DNA of 64,000 nt, from the NCBI GenBank assembly GCA_030141605.1, contig JAQGDQ010000539.1, positions 62,001-126,000 on the forward strand, given 5' to 3'. Position numbers and translations under genes: made by a program. The notes under the pieces were generated by a model. It worked only from the letters and a program-made list of their open reading frames with translations, ran no database searches and was not told the DNA's origin. Positions within the stretch are counted from its first letter, which is position 1. Every line of letters starts with the position of its first letter. Source of the stretch: Tubiluchus corallicola. Lineage: Eukaryota > Priapulida > Priapulimorpha > Priapulimorphida > Tubiluchidae. This document shows, piece by piece, positions 32,121-60,129 of this stretch.

Positions 32121-32169
32121 CCACATACACACACGCACGCGCGCGCACGCACACACACACACACACACC
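32121..32169. repeat. CA/CG dinucleotide microsatellite
   Basis: (CA)n with an internal CGCGCGCG stretch, alternating purine-pyrimidine. Confidence 0.92.
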
Positions 32170-33635
32170 CTTACGAGTGTTTATCGCATATGAAACATTA
32201 ATCGTGGTACAGCTTGTGAAACTTTGAGTCACACTCCCCGCGCTCGCATATGTTATGCATGTTAAATCTTTGTTGTCCTTTTACTTGTAAAACCTTTAAA
32301 TACAGTCTTAACCCGCGTAACAGGGTTAAACTACTACAACACGCCATACTTTGCTTGTGGAACTGAAGTATACTGTTCACGTGACTTCAGACCTTACGGG
32401 TGGAAACGCCTGCCTCGAGATAAATGTGCCCATAGCCTAGGACAATTACATACAAAGAAAGAGAAATGACAGTAGTTCTATTTTTTAAGAAACAAGTTTC
32501 TTAATTTAAAACAAGTTGCAGAATCCAATAAATACATGAAAGCAATATGAAATTAAAGAGCCCGAAAAAGTCGCGCCACTGGAATAGAACTCAGGCCTTC
32601 TGCTTCTGTCTGGGACTATCCTCCGGCAAATATGAATTTTGGTTCATTGTACAGCAGAAAAAGCAAAATGCAAAATATGTTTCGATAAAGTACACAGAAT
32701 TTTATGCTCCATTTGTTTTTTTCGTTTGTTAATTTCAATTTTCTCTCACTATATGTGACAAGCTGGTTGACTAAACCGTAGTTTGTTAGCCCTAAAGTTA
32801 TGTATCATACTGCAAATGTTCTAGCTTTTTTCAGATTACAAATTTTACAGGTACGTGTCAAAATTTTTGTTAATATAATAATTATACAGTTATTTTAAAA
32901 AATAAACATGTTTTTGTTTGTTCATATAATAATGCCTGAGGTAAATAGACTAAAAAACTTATTTATTCCCCGGCTTCTTGTATATACATTAAAAATTAAA
33001 AATATAATTATGGAATTAATAAAAAGAGCACCAGAAAATTTTTAGACTGGCAAAATGTATCAGATTCTGTAAACTAATTTACAATTGCTAACGTACTGAA
33101 TACTGACTAATTTCTACCAGCTGATCTTTTTGCTGTCCTTAATATATACCTGCGCTAATTAAATTGTAAGAACACAGCTCAGTTGTGGATTACTGGATAG
33201 GATTTTTTCAAATTCAAATCACCTCAAATCACTGTAATTCAGATTAAGTGGTTGCGGGTTTATATTTTACTGTGTGTATGGAGATTATTAAAATTTACTG
33301 TTATTGTATATAGTAAAACTGTTAACACTTTATCAATTACAGTTTCTGTTAGTGTAGTGAGATTGTTCTATTCATATTAATCCCTGATCATACATGAGGG
33401 CTTCTTTAAAAAGCAAAATGGTTTATCTTGAAAACAGATTTTGCTATCACCAACGGTAACTTAATGCATATTGTGAGTGGCAAATATCAGGAAAAAACAC
33501 TGTCAAATGAATTGGCAGTCATGCTACATTGATTATTACAATGGCAAAGTCTTTACAAGATTCCTGGCTCCATCCATGACATATTAAATGAAGGGGCCGA
33601 AGGGCCACGCCTTTTTTGAAATTATAGGGTAATTT

Positions 33636-33700
33636 CAATAGACACGTAGTTCTTTATGTACAATAGACACGTAGTTCTTTATGTACAATAGACACGTAGT
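33636..33700. repeat. 25 bp tandem repeat, 2.6 copies
   Basis: CAATAGACACGTAGTTCTTT plus five bases is repeated exactly at 33636-33660 and 33661-33685, followed by 15 bases of a third copy. Confidence 0.92.
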
Positions 33701-33792
33701 ACAGTAGATGTCATAATGTGTGTAACAAGCACTATATACTATAACAAGATTTTAATAATGCTTGTGAAACCGTTTGTTCCATACAGTAGTTA

Positions 33793-33850
33793 CAGGACCA
33801 GCTCTACCATTGAGCAAGCTAGGCATTTGCCTATGTCACCAAATTCTGCA
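33793..33850. mobile_element. possible hAT-type element end
   Basis: CAGGACCAGCTCTACC followed by AGCAAGCTAGGCATTTGCCT resembles the CAGGGCCGGCTCTA-type ends common among hAT elements. The matching opposite end was not located, so this is tentative. Confidence 0.25.
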
Positions 33851-34199
33851 TGTAATTCAGTAATTTTAGTTTCAGCATAAATAATAATGTAGTAGTTTAT
33901 AAGTCTCTTTCCCAGAAAAACTGTTTTCCAGAATTTTTTGCACAGAAAAACGTTTCCCCAAAAATAGATTTGTGGCTTTGCAAACTATATAGATTTGTGA
34001 ATATTTTGATGTCGAGATACTAGTACTTCATATTATTAAGATATTCCTTTGAGATGAAACTGAACTGGCAGAGATGTCACAGTTCATGTACATCTGCTCT
34101 AAATTCTGAGGAACTAACAAAGTAATTTGGGATCACAATAAAATTAAATGCCCAAAAGTGAGATTCGTAAGCTCTCATCCAACAAAGTTGCCAGGTACG

Positions 34200-34460
34200 A
34201 CATTGCTTAAGTTTCGTAGCCAATCACACGCGGTGATCTCTCACTACTGGGTATTTGAAAAGATCAGAATGACTTGCTATCTTATCATTATGATGTTGCA
34301 AATCTACTTTCCTGCCTTACGGAGCTGACCACACTTTTTTACTATACGATTCTCATAAATCAACACATTAATTTGGCAGTTAAAACAAACAACTTTTTAT
34401 TGCATATTAGCTAACTGCACCTTAAAAAAGATTTATTAAATCTGGGAAAAATCTGGGAAA
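34200..34460. repeat. dispersed repeat, copy 1
   Basis: Degenerate but co-linear with 44610-44870 over about 250 bp. Shared landmarks include a TCACTA(C/T)TGGGTAT stretch, GATGTT(G/A)CAAA, CTTTC(C/T)TGCCTTA and AACTTTTTATTGC(A/G)TA. No coding content. Probably an old non-autonomous element. Confidence 0.6.
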
Positions 34461-34619
34461 CGGCAATTCTGGAAAAAAATCTTTTCAGGGAACGAGTTTA
34501 CTCCATTTAAAAACTAGCGGTCATTGAACAGCAAAACGATTTAGATTTGATGATGAAATATTCGCAACTAGATCAAAGTTATGGCTGTGAAGATAATGAA
34601 GTAAGAAAAATTTGTCTAA

Positions 34620-35030
34620 TTTCACATGTTCAAACAGCAAACGTGTGCAATGGTTTCATAATCTGTGGCTTCTCAAGGTTTCATATGCACAATTTCATTG
34701 GTTTATTAAAAATTCGTACATTCAAATAGCAATTTCATGGCATGTAAAGGTTTCATATGCAGAATCTCATAGGGTGGGATAAATTTCATACAGCAAACTT
34801 GGATAAAGGTTTCACAAGTTGCGAGTGTGAAAGGCTTCACGTGCCCAATTTCATAGGTTTTTTCTAATTTGACACAAAGAACGTGTGTAAAGTTTTCACA
34901 AGCTGCGTGTGTGGAAGGTAAAAGGTTTCACATACTTAATTTCATAGGTTTGGTCTAGTTTTACATAGAGACCGTATGTAAAGATTTCACAAGCTGCGAG
35001 TGTGAAAGGTTGCATGTGCACAATAATTCT
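34620..35030. repeat. degenerate tandem array with TTTCACA/TTTCATA motifs
   Basis: About four diverged units of 72-91 bp, each containing AATTTCATAGGTTT-like and TTTCACAAGCTGCG-like blocks. Similar TTTCACATG motifs recur at 35.9-36.1 kb. Confidence 0.7.
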
Positions 35031-36640
35031 GTAAGCCTGGGTGCACTAAACACAAAGCATATGAATAATGTGTTTACATGTGTTTCTGCATTACCATCTT
35101 GCTCAGCAAATTAACAGTTAAGTTAATCATTGTTTAACGTAAACACATAATTTTATTAATTTAAAACTTTTTTTGATAAATTTGATATCCAGATATCCTT
35201 ATGCTGCTGAGGCAGTATTTATTACAATAAACTTTAAATTAACAACTACTAGGCCTATAATTAAAATAACTACTATGACCAATTCTATTGCAGAAACAAC
35301 AAATTTTTTCACATTTATTCATTGTTTCACGAATATTTACTTCATAATTGTGTACTGTCAAGATTTTAATCGATAGATCAGTAAAAATGCATTATACATT
35401 GCACCACACGAGTGCTGGTGAGCTACTAAAAACTGAATTGTTGTATCCATAGATATATATTATCTTTGTTATCCACGGTTCTATCAAGCATCACCTTTTG
35501 TATTACACAAAAAAAATCATTTTGTGAGAGAAAAACAACCCGCCAAAATAAAACACAAAATCAGGAAGGTTCATACCGCAATAAAATAATGTTTGCACAA
35601 TGTACATTAACAGTTCTATTTCATAATTTCAAATGTGTCATTGGTTCAACGTTTAGACTAATTAAAAAAATAGAAATGGGTATAATATTGGGAAATAAAA
35701 GTTAATTTCTGCCTTACTTATGTTACTTTTTTAATTATTTGCATCCTGGTGTTCACTTTTTGGAAGGAGACTCTCTGCCTATATTCCTACTTGAAATACT
35801 TCTTATTTTTTGTGAATAAGAAACAGCTCTGAACTGTTTACCAACAGGATTCATCATTCATATGCATGCGTAAACATGGCTCATTTATGTTCCACATGCA
35901 AATGAAACGAGTTTCTCAAAAAAGTTTCATGTGCGATACGGAAATTCAACATCGTGATTTCACATGCCTTCAACTGACCCCCTCCCACAATAGGTTTAAC
36001 AAACCGAGTAAATTGTGCATTAGCTTCAACTAGCATACACATGAAACCCACTAAATACTGACTATGGTCATCATGTGAGCATGTAACTGAATTTCACATG
36101 CAGCAACTGCTAGCAGTGTATGTTTCACAAGAGCTAAACACAAACCCACACACACACGCGCACTCAAACGCACACGCAAAACGCACGCACGTACGCACAC
36201 AGGAAGAAGCAAAGTTAGGGAAACCGCAGCTTGCATTGTTCCCAAGACATTGACATTCCCTCTCTACGTTTCACAGCTTCACTGCATAGCACACAAGGAA
36301 ATTTAGGTGCACAAGACCCAGGATTACTGTGAACATCACTACTAAATAATTGCAGAATAGCTAAGAAAGCATGTGGTATTGAAACACTGCGCAAGTGCCG
36401 AGTCTTACCTAAACATTGGAAATGATTCATACCCAAAGACGGTATGTACTTAATGTATGCAGAATTTACAAGCAAATAACATGGTTTAACATAATTTTAC
36501 CACGTGCACCTGAAAATACTTCCTAAGAAAATGATGGCAGAAATAAATAACTGATTTGGTAGAAAAATCCTGAATATTTACAGTATATTTACAGTAACCA
36601 ACACTAAAATCATAAAGCAGAGAGAGTCTACCATTAAACT
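35031..36640. other. intergenic DNA
   Basis: AT-rich. It holds scattered TTTCATGTGC/TTTCACATGC motifs (35.92-36.12 kb) that echo the array to the left, and a CA-rich tract at 36149-36202. No gene supported. Confidence 0.5.
36149..36202. repeat. CA/CG-rich low-complexity tract
   Basis: ACACACACACGCGCACTC followed by repeated ACGCACGCAC-like units. Confidence 0.85.
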
Positions 36641-36839
36641 AACTGTACCCAGGGCTACCAAGGCCCGGAATCTACTCACGCAATTTATTCTTCAAAGTCT
36701 CGTTCCACCTATTGTGGAATTGAGGCATCAATATTTATTAGAGTATTCAACCCACTTCTATCTGCAGCTAACAGCGTGAGTTTTTCTACTCCTAAAGATA
36801 CATTTAGTTGAAATTGTTGAACATTTATTTGTCTTAGCA

Positions 36840-39290
36840 ATCCAAGTTGCTTTATGTTTGCCAGGTGGTTTTTTGCAAGGTTTTAAGGCTTCCTATAAGG
36901 CGATTCTTTCTGGTGCTTCATTTGGTAATCTTAAAAGATGTCCTAGCCATTTTAATCTTCGGATTTTGACTTTTGAACTCCAAGAAATTCCTTTCGTTCT
37001 GGTGTATAAATCTTCATTTTTGATTATGTATGGTCATCTTATCTTTAACACTTTCCTTAGGAGACTTCCATGAAATGTGTGAATCTGCTTTTCTTGAGTA
37101 ATCGTTAAACACCAAAGCAGGATAGGAGAGGTCCAGAATATGTTGAGGAAGGTTACAAACAGTGGTTTCGTAATCATCATCATCATTTGGAGGAGTTGGA
37201 TCTTAAGTGCGTTTGCTAGGTAGGGCCTGAAAATTACTTGACTAAGACAGTCCTCCTGGGGGACCCCAATATTCGTACTAAAAATTCCTCCTAAGGTGTT
37301 TCCAACTTTTACAATAAGTTTAACATTCTTTCGTAGAACTGTAATGATGTGTTATTCATCTCGTTGTAGTATGGTTTGTAAGTCATCGAAGTGAATTCCG
37401 CTTTCTACAGTATCAAAGGCCTTGCTCATATCAAGTAACAAGACCTTGATTTGATAAGAACTGGATGTGAATGCTTTTTGCTAGTATTTTTGCTGACATT
37501 ACTAGTTCAGTGGTGCTTCTTCCCTCCCTATATGCAGCTTGACTTGGTGAAATGTTGTCATTTAATCTGTCATGTATGCGTCTGATCATACATATAGCCA
37601 AGATTTTCCTTAACTAACTCAGTAATATAATTGGTCTTAAATTTTCTGCTGGTCCTTTCTTTTTTTTAGGTTTTGGAATAGGCACTAATATCGCCTGCTT
37701 AACTTCTTTTGGATAGTTTCCTATTTCTCCAATAGTGTTTAATAAATTTGATATTCCAATGCTAATGATCTTTGGCCTATGCTTTAGCTGTTCTGCTACA
37801 AGATTATCTATGCCTGGGCTGTTTCCATTCTTTAAGAATTTTATTACCTTTAAAACCTCTTTGGGAACAAAAGGTGATTCCATTGCCATTGGTTTATTCT
37901 CAGAAATATTTTTTGCATTATTGTTGCTTTTTCAAAGCCCTTTCAAAAAAGGAGTAATGATTTCTGATGTTTCTAGTTCATTGGTAGTAACTCTATCATC
38001 AATTTCAACTAATATCCTGCTTTTTGGTTTCCTTCTATTGATTTTCCGGACTGCTTTATACATCCTATAGTGACTTTGCTGTTTTCAATTTCTGCAATAT
38101 CTTCCAGTAACTTTTCTTCTTTGACCTGGCAGACCACATTTTCATAGTTCTTTTAGCTTCTGACTGTGTAACTTTTGCAATTTCTGTCTAAGCTCCATGT
38201 CTTTAGCTGCACTGTGCTTCAACCTGATTTCTTTCTGTTCAGCTGATAATTTGTCAACTTGTTCATTGACAAAGATTTTCTTTGCTCTGTTTGTAGAGCA
38301 ACCCAAATCTTCCTTTGATGCCATTGCTCGTGTAAACTGGCTTGTGTAATTTCTTTGAAATGATGCTCAACTTTCTCTTGATGTTTTAATTTGTAGGACT
38401 GAAATTGCCTAGATATATTGTTCTTTACTAGGGTTGCCAACTGCCTCTTTACATTGAATTTCGCAACAATTAGACTGTGGTCTGAGAACGTTTCAGTGCC
38501 ACTGTATGATCTTGCATCATTTACACTAATCCTGTAGCTGCTTAACCATGATAGTCATATTGGTTCCTAATGGATTTTTGTTTATTTTTTCTATCTGGAG
38601 CCTCCCATGTAGTCCTATGAGCCATCTTATAGTCAAAAGTTGTATTAATGAATATCAATTCATTTAGTTGTGCAAGATCTAAAAGATATTCTTCATTGCT
38701 TTTTACTTTCCCAAATTTGCCAATATTGTCTGGATAATAATTGTATCCTGAACCAGTTTTTGCATTAAAATCACGTGCTGCTATTAGAAAATCACGATTT
38801 GTATGTGTGTATGTGTGAATCGCGATCAATTACTGTCTGTATGAACTATGATACTGTCTAAGTCACTGTAGAACTTTCATGTACCACACTTTTCTCACTT
38901 ACAGGTAGGGCAGGTGCATCGGCAGATATAACTGAATATTCCTTGTCATCGATCTTTACTTTAAGCATACAAATCATTTCAGGGAACTCTTGAAATTTGG
39001 ATTTGAACTCCTGTTTGACAATGATCCCAACACCACCATCTTTACTGTTATCGATACCACCATAATAGAGATCATAGCTTTTCCCAGCTTTCAATTCAAG
39101 AGTAATTATTCCGTTTCTAATTACATGAGTTTCTTGAATTGACAGTACATATAATTTATAAGATTCCATATCATCAGCTAGATGACTTTGTTTAATATCA
39201 GATTTAAGTCCTCTACAATTGAAGGTTCCAACTTTTAGATTCTCCTTACGCCATCCCATTATTGCAGACACGATGAAAAGCGCTGAAAGA
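36840..39290 (-). mobile_element. dead non-LTR retrotransposon, LINE-A (endonuclease plus RT)
   Basis: On the - strand, in order: an APE-type endonuclease (39271-38858, starting KVGTFNCRGL and including SIQETH; 38829-38542 with ARDFNAKTG), a basic helical linker (38440-38142), then reverse transcriptase. RT pieces include NGNSPGIDNLVAEQLK near 37.85 kb, LLLDMSKAFDTV near 37.4 kb, TNIGVPQEDCLS near 37.26 kb, and a C-terminal WLGHLLRLPNEAP near 36.93 kb. Several frameshifts separate these blocks, so the element is inactive. The clade was not determined; the RR-W-GH motif near the end is shared with LINE-B. Confidence 0.85.
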
Positions 39291-39999
39291 TGTTATTTTT
39301 CAACGAGTTGTGCGTCTCTGATAACAGCCATGTTCACACAATTTATAACACAACATTTCACTTGCGATGTCGTGAAGCCGCCATTTTGAAAAGGAACCTT
39401 TAAATCGACCAACAGAAAATTATTTCCAAATGAAGATTCCTCTTGCGCCAGCCGAAATAATGATTTTTTTTCTAGATTGAACTGTTGATTTATGGTTTTT
39501 TGCCACCTAATTTTTACAAAACCCTTCCACCAAAAACAATAATTATAACCTGAAAATGATCTTACAATGGTTTTGTTTCGTTTTGACGTAAATAAATGAT
39601 GGTTTTGTAATCACAACACTGGTGGCTATGATTCCCTAGAAACGTCCCAGGTGTGGTAGTTAGCTTTCGAAGTGTTTAATCTTGATTACTCACATGACTT
39701 ACGTAGCTCGTTGCCTTTTCGTTAATGTTATTTGACTTTTATTGTGAATTAGTTCCTCAGGCCTCTTGTAAGACTGCGTGTGTCAACCATGTGTGACTGG
39801 GAGCTAACAACAAGATAAAATATATCAAAACTGAAATCATTTAGTGTGGACTTTTTATTTAATAAAGCAAATACCATTACATTTGTAATACAAATTGGAT
39901 TCTTTCTAGATCAAATTAAACGTTAATTTTAAGTGAAACTTACGACTAAACGCCGATCTTACAAAAAACTCATATGCCAAAATGCAAAAATAAGAGAGA

Positions 40000-41340
40000 T
40001 CATCATCTCATCATTTCGGGAGTCACACGTTCTCTGACATGACTCTTGCAATCACTTTAGTCCATGGTGACCTGTCACCTGCAACCTCCCATGGCTCTGT
40101 ATTTTTGATATCTAATCGTGTGTTGAGATCAAACAAAAGATTGCATCATCATCTCTGGAGTCATACGTCGTTTAACATGACCTCACTTTATTCCATGCTG
40201 TCCTGTCACCCGCAACCTCCCATGTCTATGTATTTTTGATATCTAATGGTGTGTTGATAAGATCCTTTTGGATGAAATTGATGTACGTCAGCAGCTGTTC
40301 TCCTTGTGGTTTCTTTTCTTTCTGCAGTGCTTCTTTGAAAGTTAACTTTAATGGACTGTCATCTGGTACTCGTATAACATGTCCTATCCATCTTAATCTT
40401 CTCCTTTTGATTTTAATTGTCCATTCCTCTGCCTTAACTTTATTGTACAGATCCTCGTTTGATATTTGCTTTGGTCATTTTATTCCTAGAATGTTCCTGT
40501 AGTTTCTTCTTTGAAATGCATCAATTTCTGCTTCGTGTTGTGCTTTGATTGTCCATAATTCTGAATTATAGAGAAACACAGTTTCCACAAGTGCAGCAAA
40601 GATTCTTAATTTTGTATCTAAACTGATTCTCTTACTTTCAAAAATTTTTGTTGATTTGGAATATGCAGTTAGTGCTAAGATTTTTCTTCTTGATATGTTT
40701 TCATCTGTTACTAAAAGACTGCCTAAGTATTTGCATTTCCTCAATGAATCATCTCCATTCCTTTTTATGTGACACACTTCTGTTTTACCTTTATTTAGTG
40801 TAAGATCCATTTCTTTTAATTTTGCTTCTATTTTGATTTTGATATGATGATCTATTTCACCTTTGGTTCTTGCTATCCATGCAATATCATCAGCATATTG
40901 CAGGTCTATGGTTGTAGGGAATTTCGTTTTATTAGCATAATTGTGTTCTAATTCTGTTCCGGATAGTAGCTTTTCTGGATCCAGATTTGTATAATTGTGG
41001 TCACAAAGTTTTTTTCTTGGTATACTGTTCCTGTCCATTAATGCTGTAGCAATACAAAAAGTGAAGAGAACAGGACTTAGGTAGTCTCCTTCAGGTATTC
41101 CCTTATCCGTTGACAATGAATCACTCAGTCTACCTTCACATTTAACACCAATTAGAAGATCTTCCAATAATATTGATATCATATGAATTTTGTCAGGATT
41201 TCTTGTAAGTAGTGTAGCAGTGTCTTTCTTCTAACTGAGTCAAATGCTTTGGACATGTCCATGAATAATATATATATTGAATAATCTGCTGAAGAGATGG
41301 CCTTTTCTGCCATTATATAGATTGCATCATACTAATAATA
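40000..41340 (-). mobile_element. dead non-LTR retrotransposon, LINE-B (5'-truncated RT)
   Basis: On the - strand RT begins near 41.32 kb (ILFMDMSKAFDSVRRKTLL), shifts frame near 41.18 kb, then stays open for 235 codons (41182-40475). This part has GIPEGDYLSP, the catalytic LQYADDIAW, and LNKGKTEVCHI. Past a stop it continues to RRLRWIGHVIRVPDD and KNTWEVAGDR. It is related to LINE-A but diverged. The YADD box is intact, but the 5' truncation and the frame changes make it non-functional. Confidence 0.88.
40021..40260 (-). repeat. tandemly duplicated 3' end of LINE-B
   Basis: Two copies of about 118 bp (about 40021-40135 and 40145-40260) share GTCACCTGCAACCTCCCATG-type and ATTTTTGATATCTAAT blocks. 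Both code (- strand) the RT C-terminal KNTWEVAGDR motif. Confidence 0.75.
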
Positions 41341-41884
41341 TGTAGATTACATCAGAACATGGTGCCTTTTCCTTATGATAGCAGCAGTCTTTTCTCTGTG
41401 CAAAAATTGTCAACTAAATTTGTGTTAGTTTATTGGTTGGCTACAAAAGCAAGTTACATATCATATTGTCTACTAGGGGTAAGTATTCTGCACCAGAAAG
41501 CGAATTCGAATCGAGTATTTGTGACTTTCGAATTCGAATCGAACCAAACTTCAATATTTCAAATTCGAGTCAAATTCTAATTGAGTCTGAAAGATTTTCG
41601 AACAAGTTTTGGAACCACTAGTAATTACAAAGATCATGCATACTATCAAATTTGTTCTGTAGTGAAACCACTAGTCATTTGTTTAAAAATTGTGCAGAGA
41701 AATCACAACTAAATTATGCTAATTGCAAAATGATGTTTCAAACACTTTAATGATAAAGAACATATGTGGTTAAAGTGCTGAATTATTCGAATATACAGTG
41801 TTAAGTTCGAACCGAATTCGAACTAAAAAAACTCGTTCCAATCGAATTCGAATACTCGATGCTGATCCCTATTGCCAACTGATA

Positions 41885-41904
41885 ATCATCATCATCATCA
41901 TCAT
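41885..41904. repeat. short (ATC)n tract
   Basis: About six to seven ATC units. Confidence 0.85.
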
Positions 41905-42059
41905 GCCCATCATGTCTATTGTAGACATTAGGCAGGCAGAACGCTAAAATAAATCTGCCCTCAGGGCAGCTTAAACAAACCAGTTAATCCAGCAAAAAAC
42001 TATACATTGCTATGTCACTGGATTGTCAGCACCACTTCCGATTATCCAATAACAATTGA

Positions 42060-42438
42060 TCTTTCATTTTCACCACCCTTTCTTCATTGTCTAGGTCTGT
42101 ATGCACTACTATTTAGAAGGACACGTGCTAATTTAATACAAGCTTTCAAAATCATTAAAGGAATTGATGATGTGGATGTTGGAAACTTCTTCACTTTCAA
42201 GAGTCATGAGAGGATGATGCGAGGACATCAGTTACAACTGTACAGGAAAAGAGCAAGGCTGGATTTAAGGAAATATTTTTTCAGCAATAGGATAATTGAT
42301 TTGTGGTATGCTTTACCTCAAAAGGCTATCGAAGCAGTTACAGTCAATCAGTTTAAAGGGGCTATCCAAAAGTATGTTAATGCCATTGAGGAACAAAATA
42401 TATATTGGATTCATGAGAAACATGTCTGCAAACACTGA
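42060..42438 (+). mobile_element. C-terminal tail of a CR1/L2-like LINE
   Basis: The + strand frame reads RRTRANLIQAFKIIKGIDDV, then RMMRGHQLQLYRKRARLDLR, KYFFSNRIIDLWYALPQ and FKGAIQKYV. This series (RGH, R-D-RK-FF-R-WN-LP, FK) is the typical end of CR1-group RT proteins. Only the tail is present, as expected of 5'-truncated LINE copies. It ends 570 bp upstream of the GOT1 start. Confidence 0.8.
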
Positions 42439-43006
42439 ATCTTTCTACAGCATGATACTTGTATCCTTAGTTATAGATTCCTAGTTTTTGCTCTACGTAT
42501 GTGTATATAGTGTACATAACGTACCAAATCATTACCGGTTTTATTGTTACAGTGCAAACGCCACAAAGAAGTTTGTTTAGAGAATGAGCGTATGACATAA
42601 CGCAGTACATGGGTTCCTTACACAATAACTACCAAATTGAAGTCTCAAAAATAGCCAAAATAATGGGGGTAGCTGCAAAGGTGAGTCTGTTTGAGACGTG
42701 TTCAATTCAGTTGAATTCTATTCGCATTTCTAATGAAGTGAGCTAAATAATATTCCAACCTGATCTGATTATTAAATTTTGTGGATCTCTGGGAGTGGGA
42801 ACTGTACTTGGCGATCTAAGCAATAAACGAGAAGCGAAGCAAAAATATTTGTGGTGCCATCTATTATTAAAAATTTGATTTTTTCTTCTACTGTTTCCAG
42901 TTGCCAGTTGTAGTGTTCGTTTGCTGTTTGCCTCTTGCAGTTACTATTATGACCTTTTGCTTTTGAACGAATTTCTAAAAACCAGTTCAGTTGTTTTCAC
43001 GGTATT

Positions 43007-58161
<15,155 letters not shown>

Positions 58162-59351
58162 TCAGTGCTGCGATTTACCATATAGCTACAGGGGAACAAC
58201 ATACTCAGTAGTGAAATATTCTCACATCAACAAGATAGATAGCATGGCATCTGTTACATAGTTTTGCACTTTGCATCGCTTCTCATAATAGAAAGAACTG
58301 TAAGCCGCGCGTTTAGTCATGAATGTAGAAAACCGGTTGTGAGTAGAAATATGCATTGGTTAAGCCAATGGTAATCTTTACTTCAGATATTAAGACTACA
58401 GGCTCAAATTTTGTTTTTGCAGTAGTTAGACTAAAAATATGTATTTTGGTATTAACTACATATAAAAACATACAATGTACAACTGTGTGGAATTCTGTGT
58501 GGATTTTAAAGTAATAACTTAGTGAAATATTGTGCTGCCTTATACACTTCTTTAGAGGCTATATCAAAACAGGTTATAAAAACTAGCCATAGCAACTGTG
58601 ATTTTATAAACATGACTCTATGCAATTAACTTGTTTAGTTTCATTGACACTGTGTTTATTGCATGTATGTTCTGTGTAGTGTTCTATAAAGGGGTGTATG
58701 TTATTCTATCAGTTTTGATACATTTATAGTTTCCTCCAACTCGCCCCAGAAAACTCTTTAGAAAAAGAAACAGGTTTTAAAGCCAACTTTACAAATAGCT
58801 AACAAAGTTAACCAGTATTTAGCAGTAACAGAAAATACTTGGCTATATGTGTGAATTTTCTGACAAGGATAAATATGAAGATTTTGTGACAGTTTGCTGA
58901 TGTTAATAAGATTTTATGGCAATAAGCTACATGCATTTTTCATACTGTTTGGCATTGCATTGTTTGCTGAAATTGTAGCCGCCGAAGAATTATTTGCTTA
59001 AACAGATTGTTCTGCAGAGTTTTTATTATAATATGGTGATTTTGTTGTTATTGATAGTTTGGTGTAACTAGCTGATTTTTGCTCAGAATGTAATTTTTGG
59101 TGATTTTCATGACTGTTGTGTTTTGAACATTGGTTCAATCATGTAAAGTACAATACAATTAGTTCATGTATTGTGTATTAAATTTCGGACGAGATTTGGA
59201 TTTGCACCAATGTCTATTGTTAGATTTCACCAATGAAATATGAGCAACTTGCTTTTGTATCAGTTTTTGTGCTAATGTTAACGGCAAGCTTGCAGTAATA
59301 CTTTAAGAGTTCTGTTTTATGAATCGCAACTAATTTTCATTGTTTAATAAA
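58162..59351 (+). other. GOT1 3' UTR (proposed)
   Basis: AT-rich sequence from the stop codon to AATAAA at 59346-59351, giving a 3' UTR of about 1.2 kb. An additional AATAAA-like site near 59776 would extend it. Confidence 0.5.
59346..59351 (+). terminator. candidate polyadenylation signal for GOT1
   Basis: AATAAA in GTTTAATAAAGACG, followed by a T/G-rich stretch. A second hexamer near 59776 is an alternative. Confidence 0.5.
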
Positions 59352-60129
59352 GACGTAAAAATATTAAACTCAGGATGCTTTTTGGCCAGTTGTAATGTAT
59401 TTAGTCTATTGTTTTGTAAACTGTTATTTTACAGCCATAGTTATAGTCAATCAACTGTTCGCTGTTTTAATTCATAACCGGCCTATTCTAATACCACATT
59501 TACTTGTTGCTTATTAAAATTGTTGCACAAAATGTTTAAATCAAAGTAGAATAACAAGCTATACTTCTTTCAACTTGTTGATCAAGAATCTTGATTGTTA
59601 CATATGCCATGCTACATGCATTTAGTTTTAAAGCGCTACCAGAGACCGTTTTGAACTTCCCTTATCATTAGCACATAATCCATTCGTAGTTTATTATAAC
59701 ATTGTTACTGGTATAGTGTTCAGTAATAATCATTTCAGCACCACCGTGTGATTGTTACATAGTTTTTCACAAAAAATAAAATAGATGTTGATTTAGATTT
59801 TTTCTTTTGTTTCATTCGCTGTTGAATTATAGTTCAGAAGATTTGCAGTACAATAAATAAACTGTTAAAAATGTGCCAAAAGTGTAGAATTGTGTCAGGA
59901 TCTGCTCTTGATATAAAAATGTTATCATTTATATTGTATATTAAGGCTGCCCAACGGTGCCCCAGTGACATACTATAACTAGTGAGTATGTGACATTTGG
60001 GCACAAGATATTTGGGTACCATTAAAATTTAAAATTGTGCCTTTTTTTATTTTCCTTCATTAAATTTTTGATGTTACACTATCTTTTCAAAATATTTTTT
60101 AAGAATTGTCACTTCACTAAATTAAACTC
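59352..60129. other. intergenic DNA
   Basis: AT-rich DNA between the GOT1 3' end and the LINE cluster. I see nothing in it. Confidence 0.6.

Larger units (their letters stand above)
30302..33635 (+). other. PAL 3' UTR and intergenic DNA
   Basis: A candidate poly(A) signal AATAAA lies at 31082-31087, about 780 bases after the stop. The rest is AT-rich, with a CA/CG tract at 32121-32169 and no supported gene. Confidence 0.5.

Noticed and set aside
40475-41182. 235-codon reverse transcriptase frame as a host gene
   Set aside because: YADD RT with flanking frameshifted LINE sequence; it is a retrotransposon relic.
42007-42438. 143-codon frame upstream of GOT1 as a separate gene or GOT1 leader exon
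   Set aside because: Its motifs match the C-terminal end of CR1-group LINE proteins.
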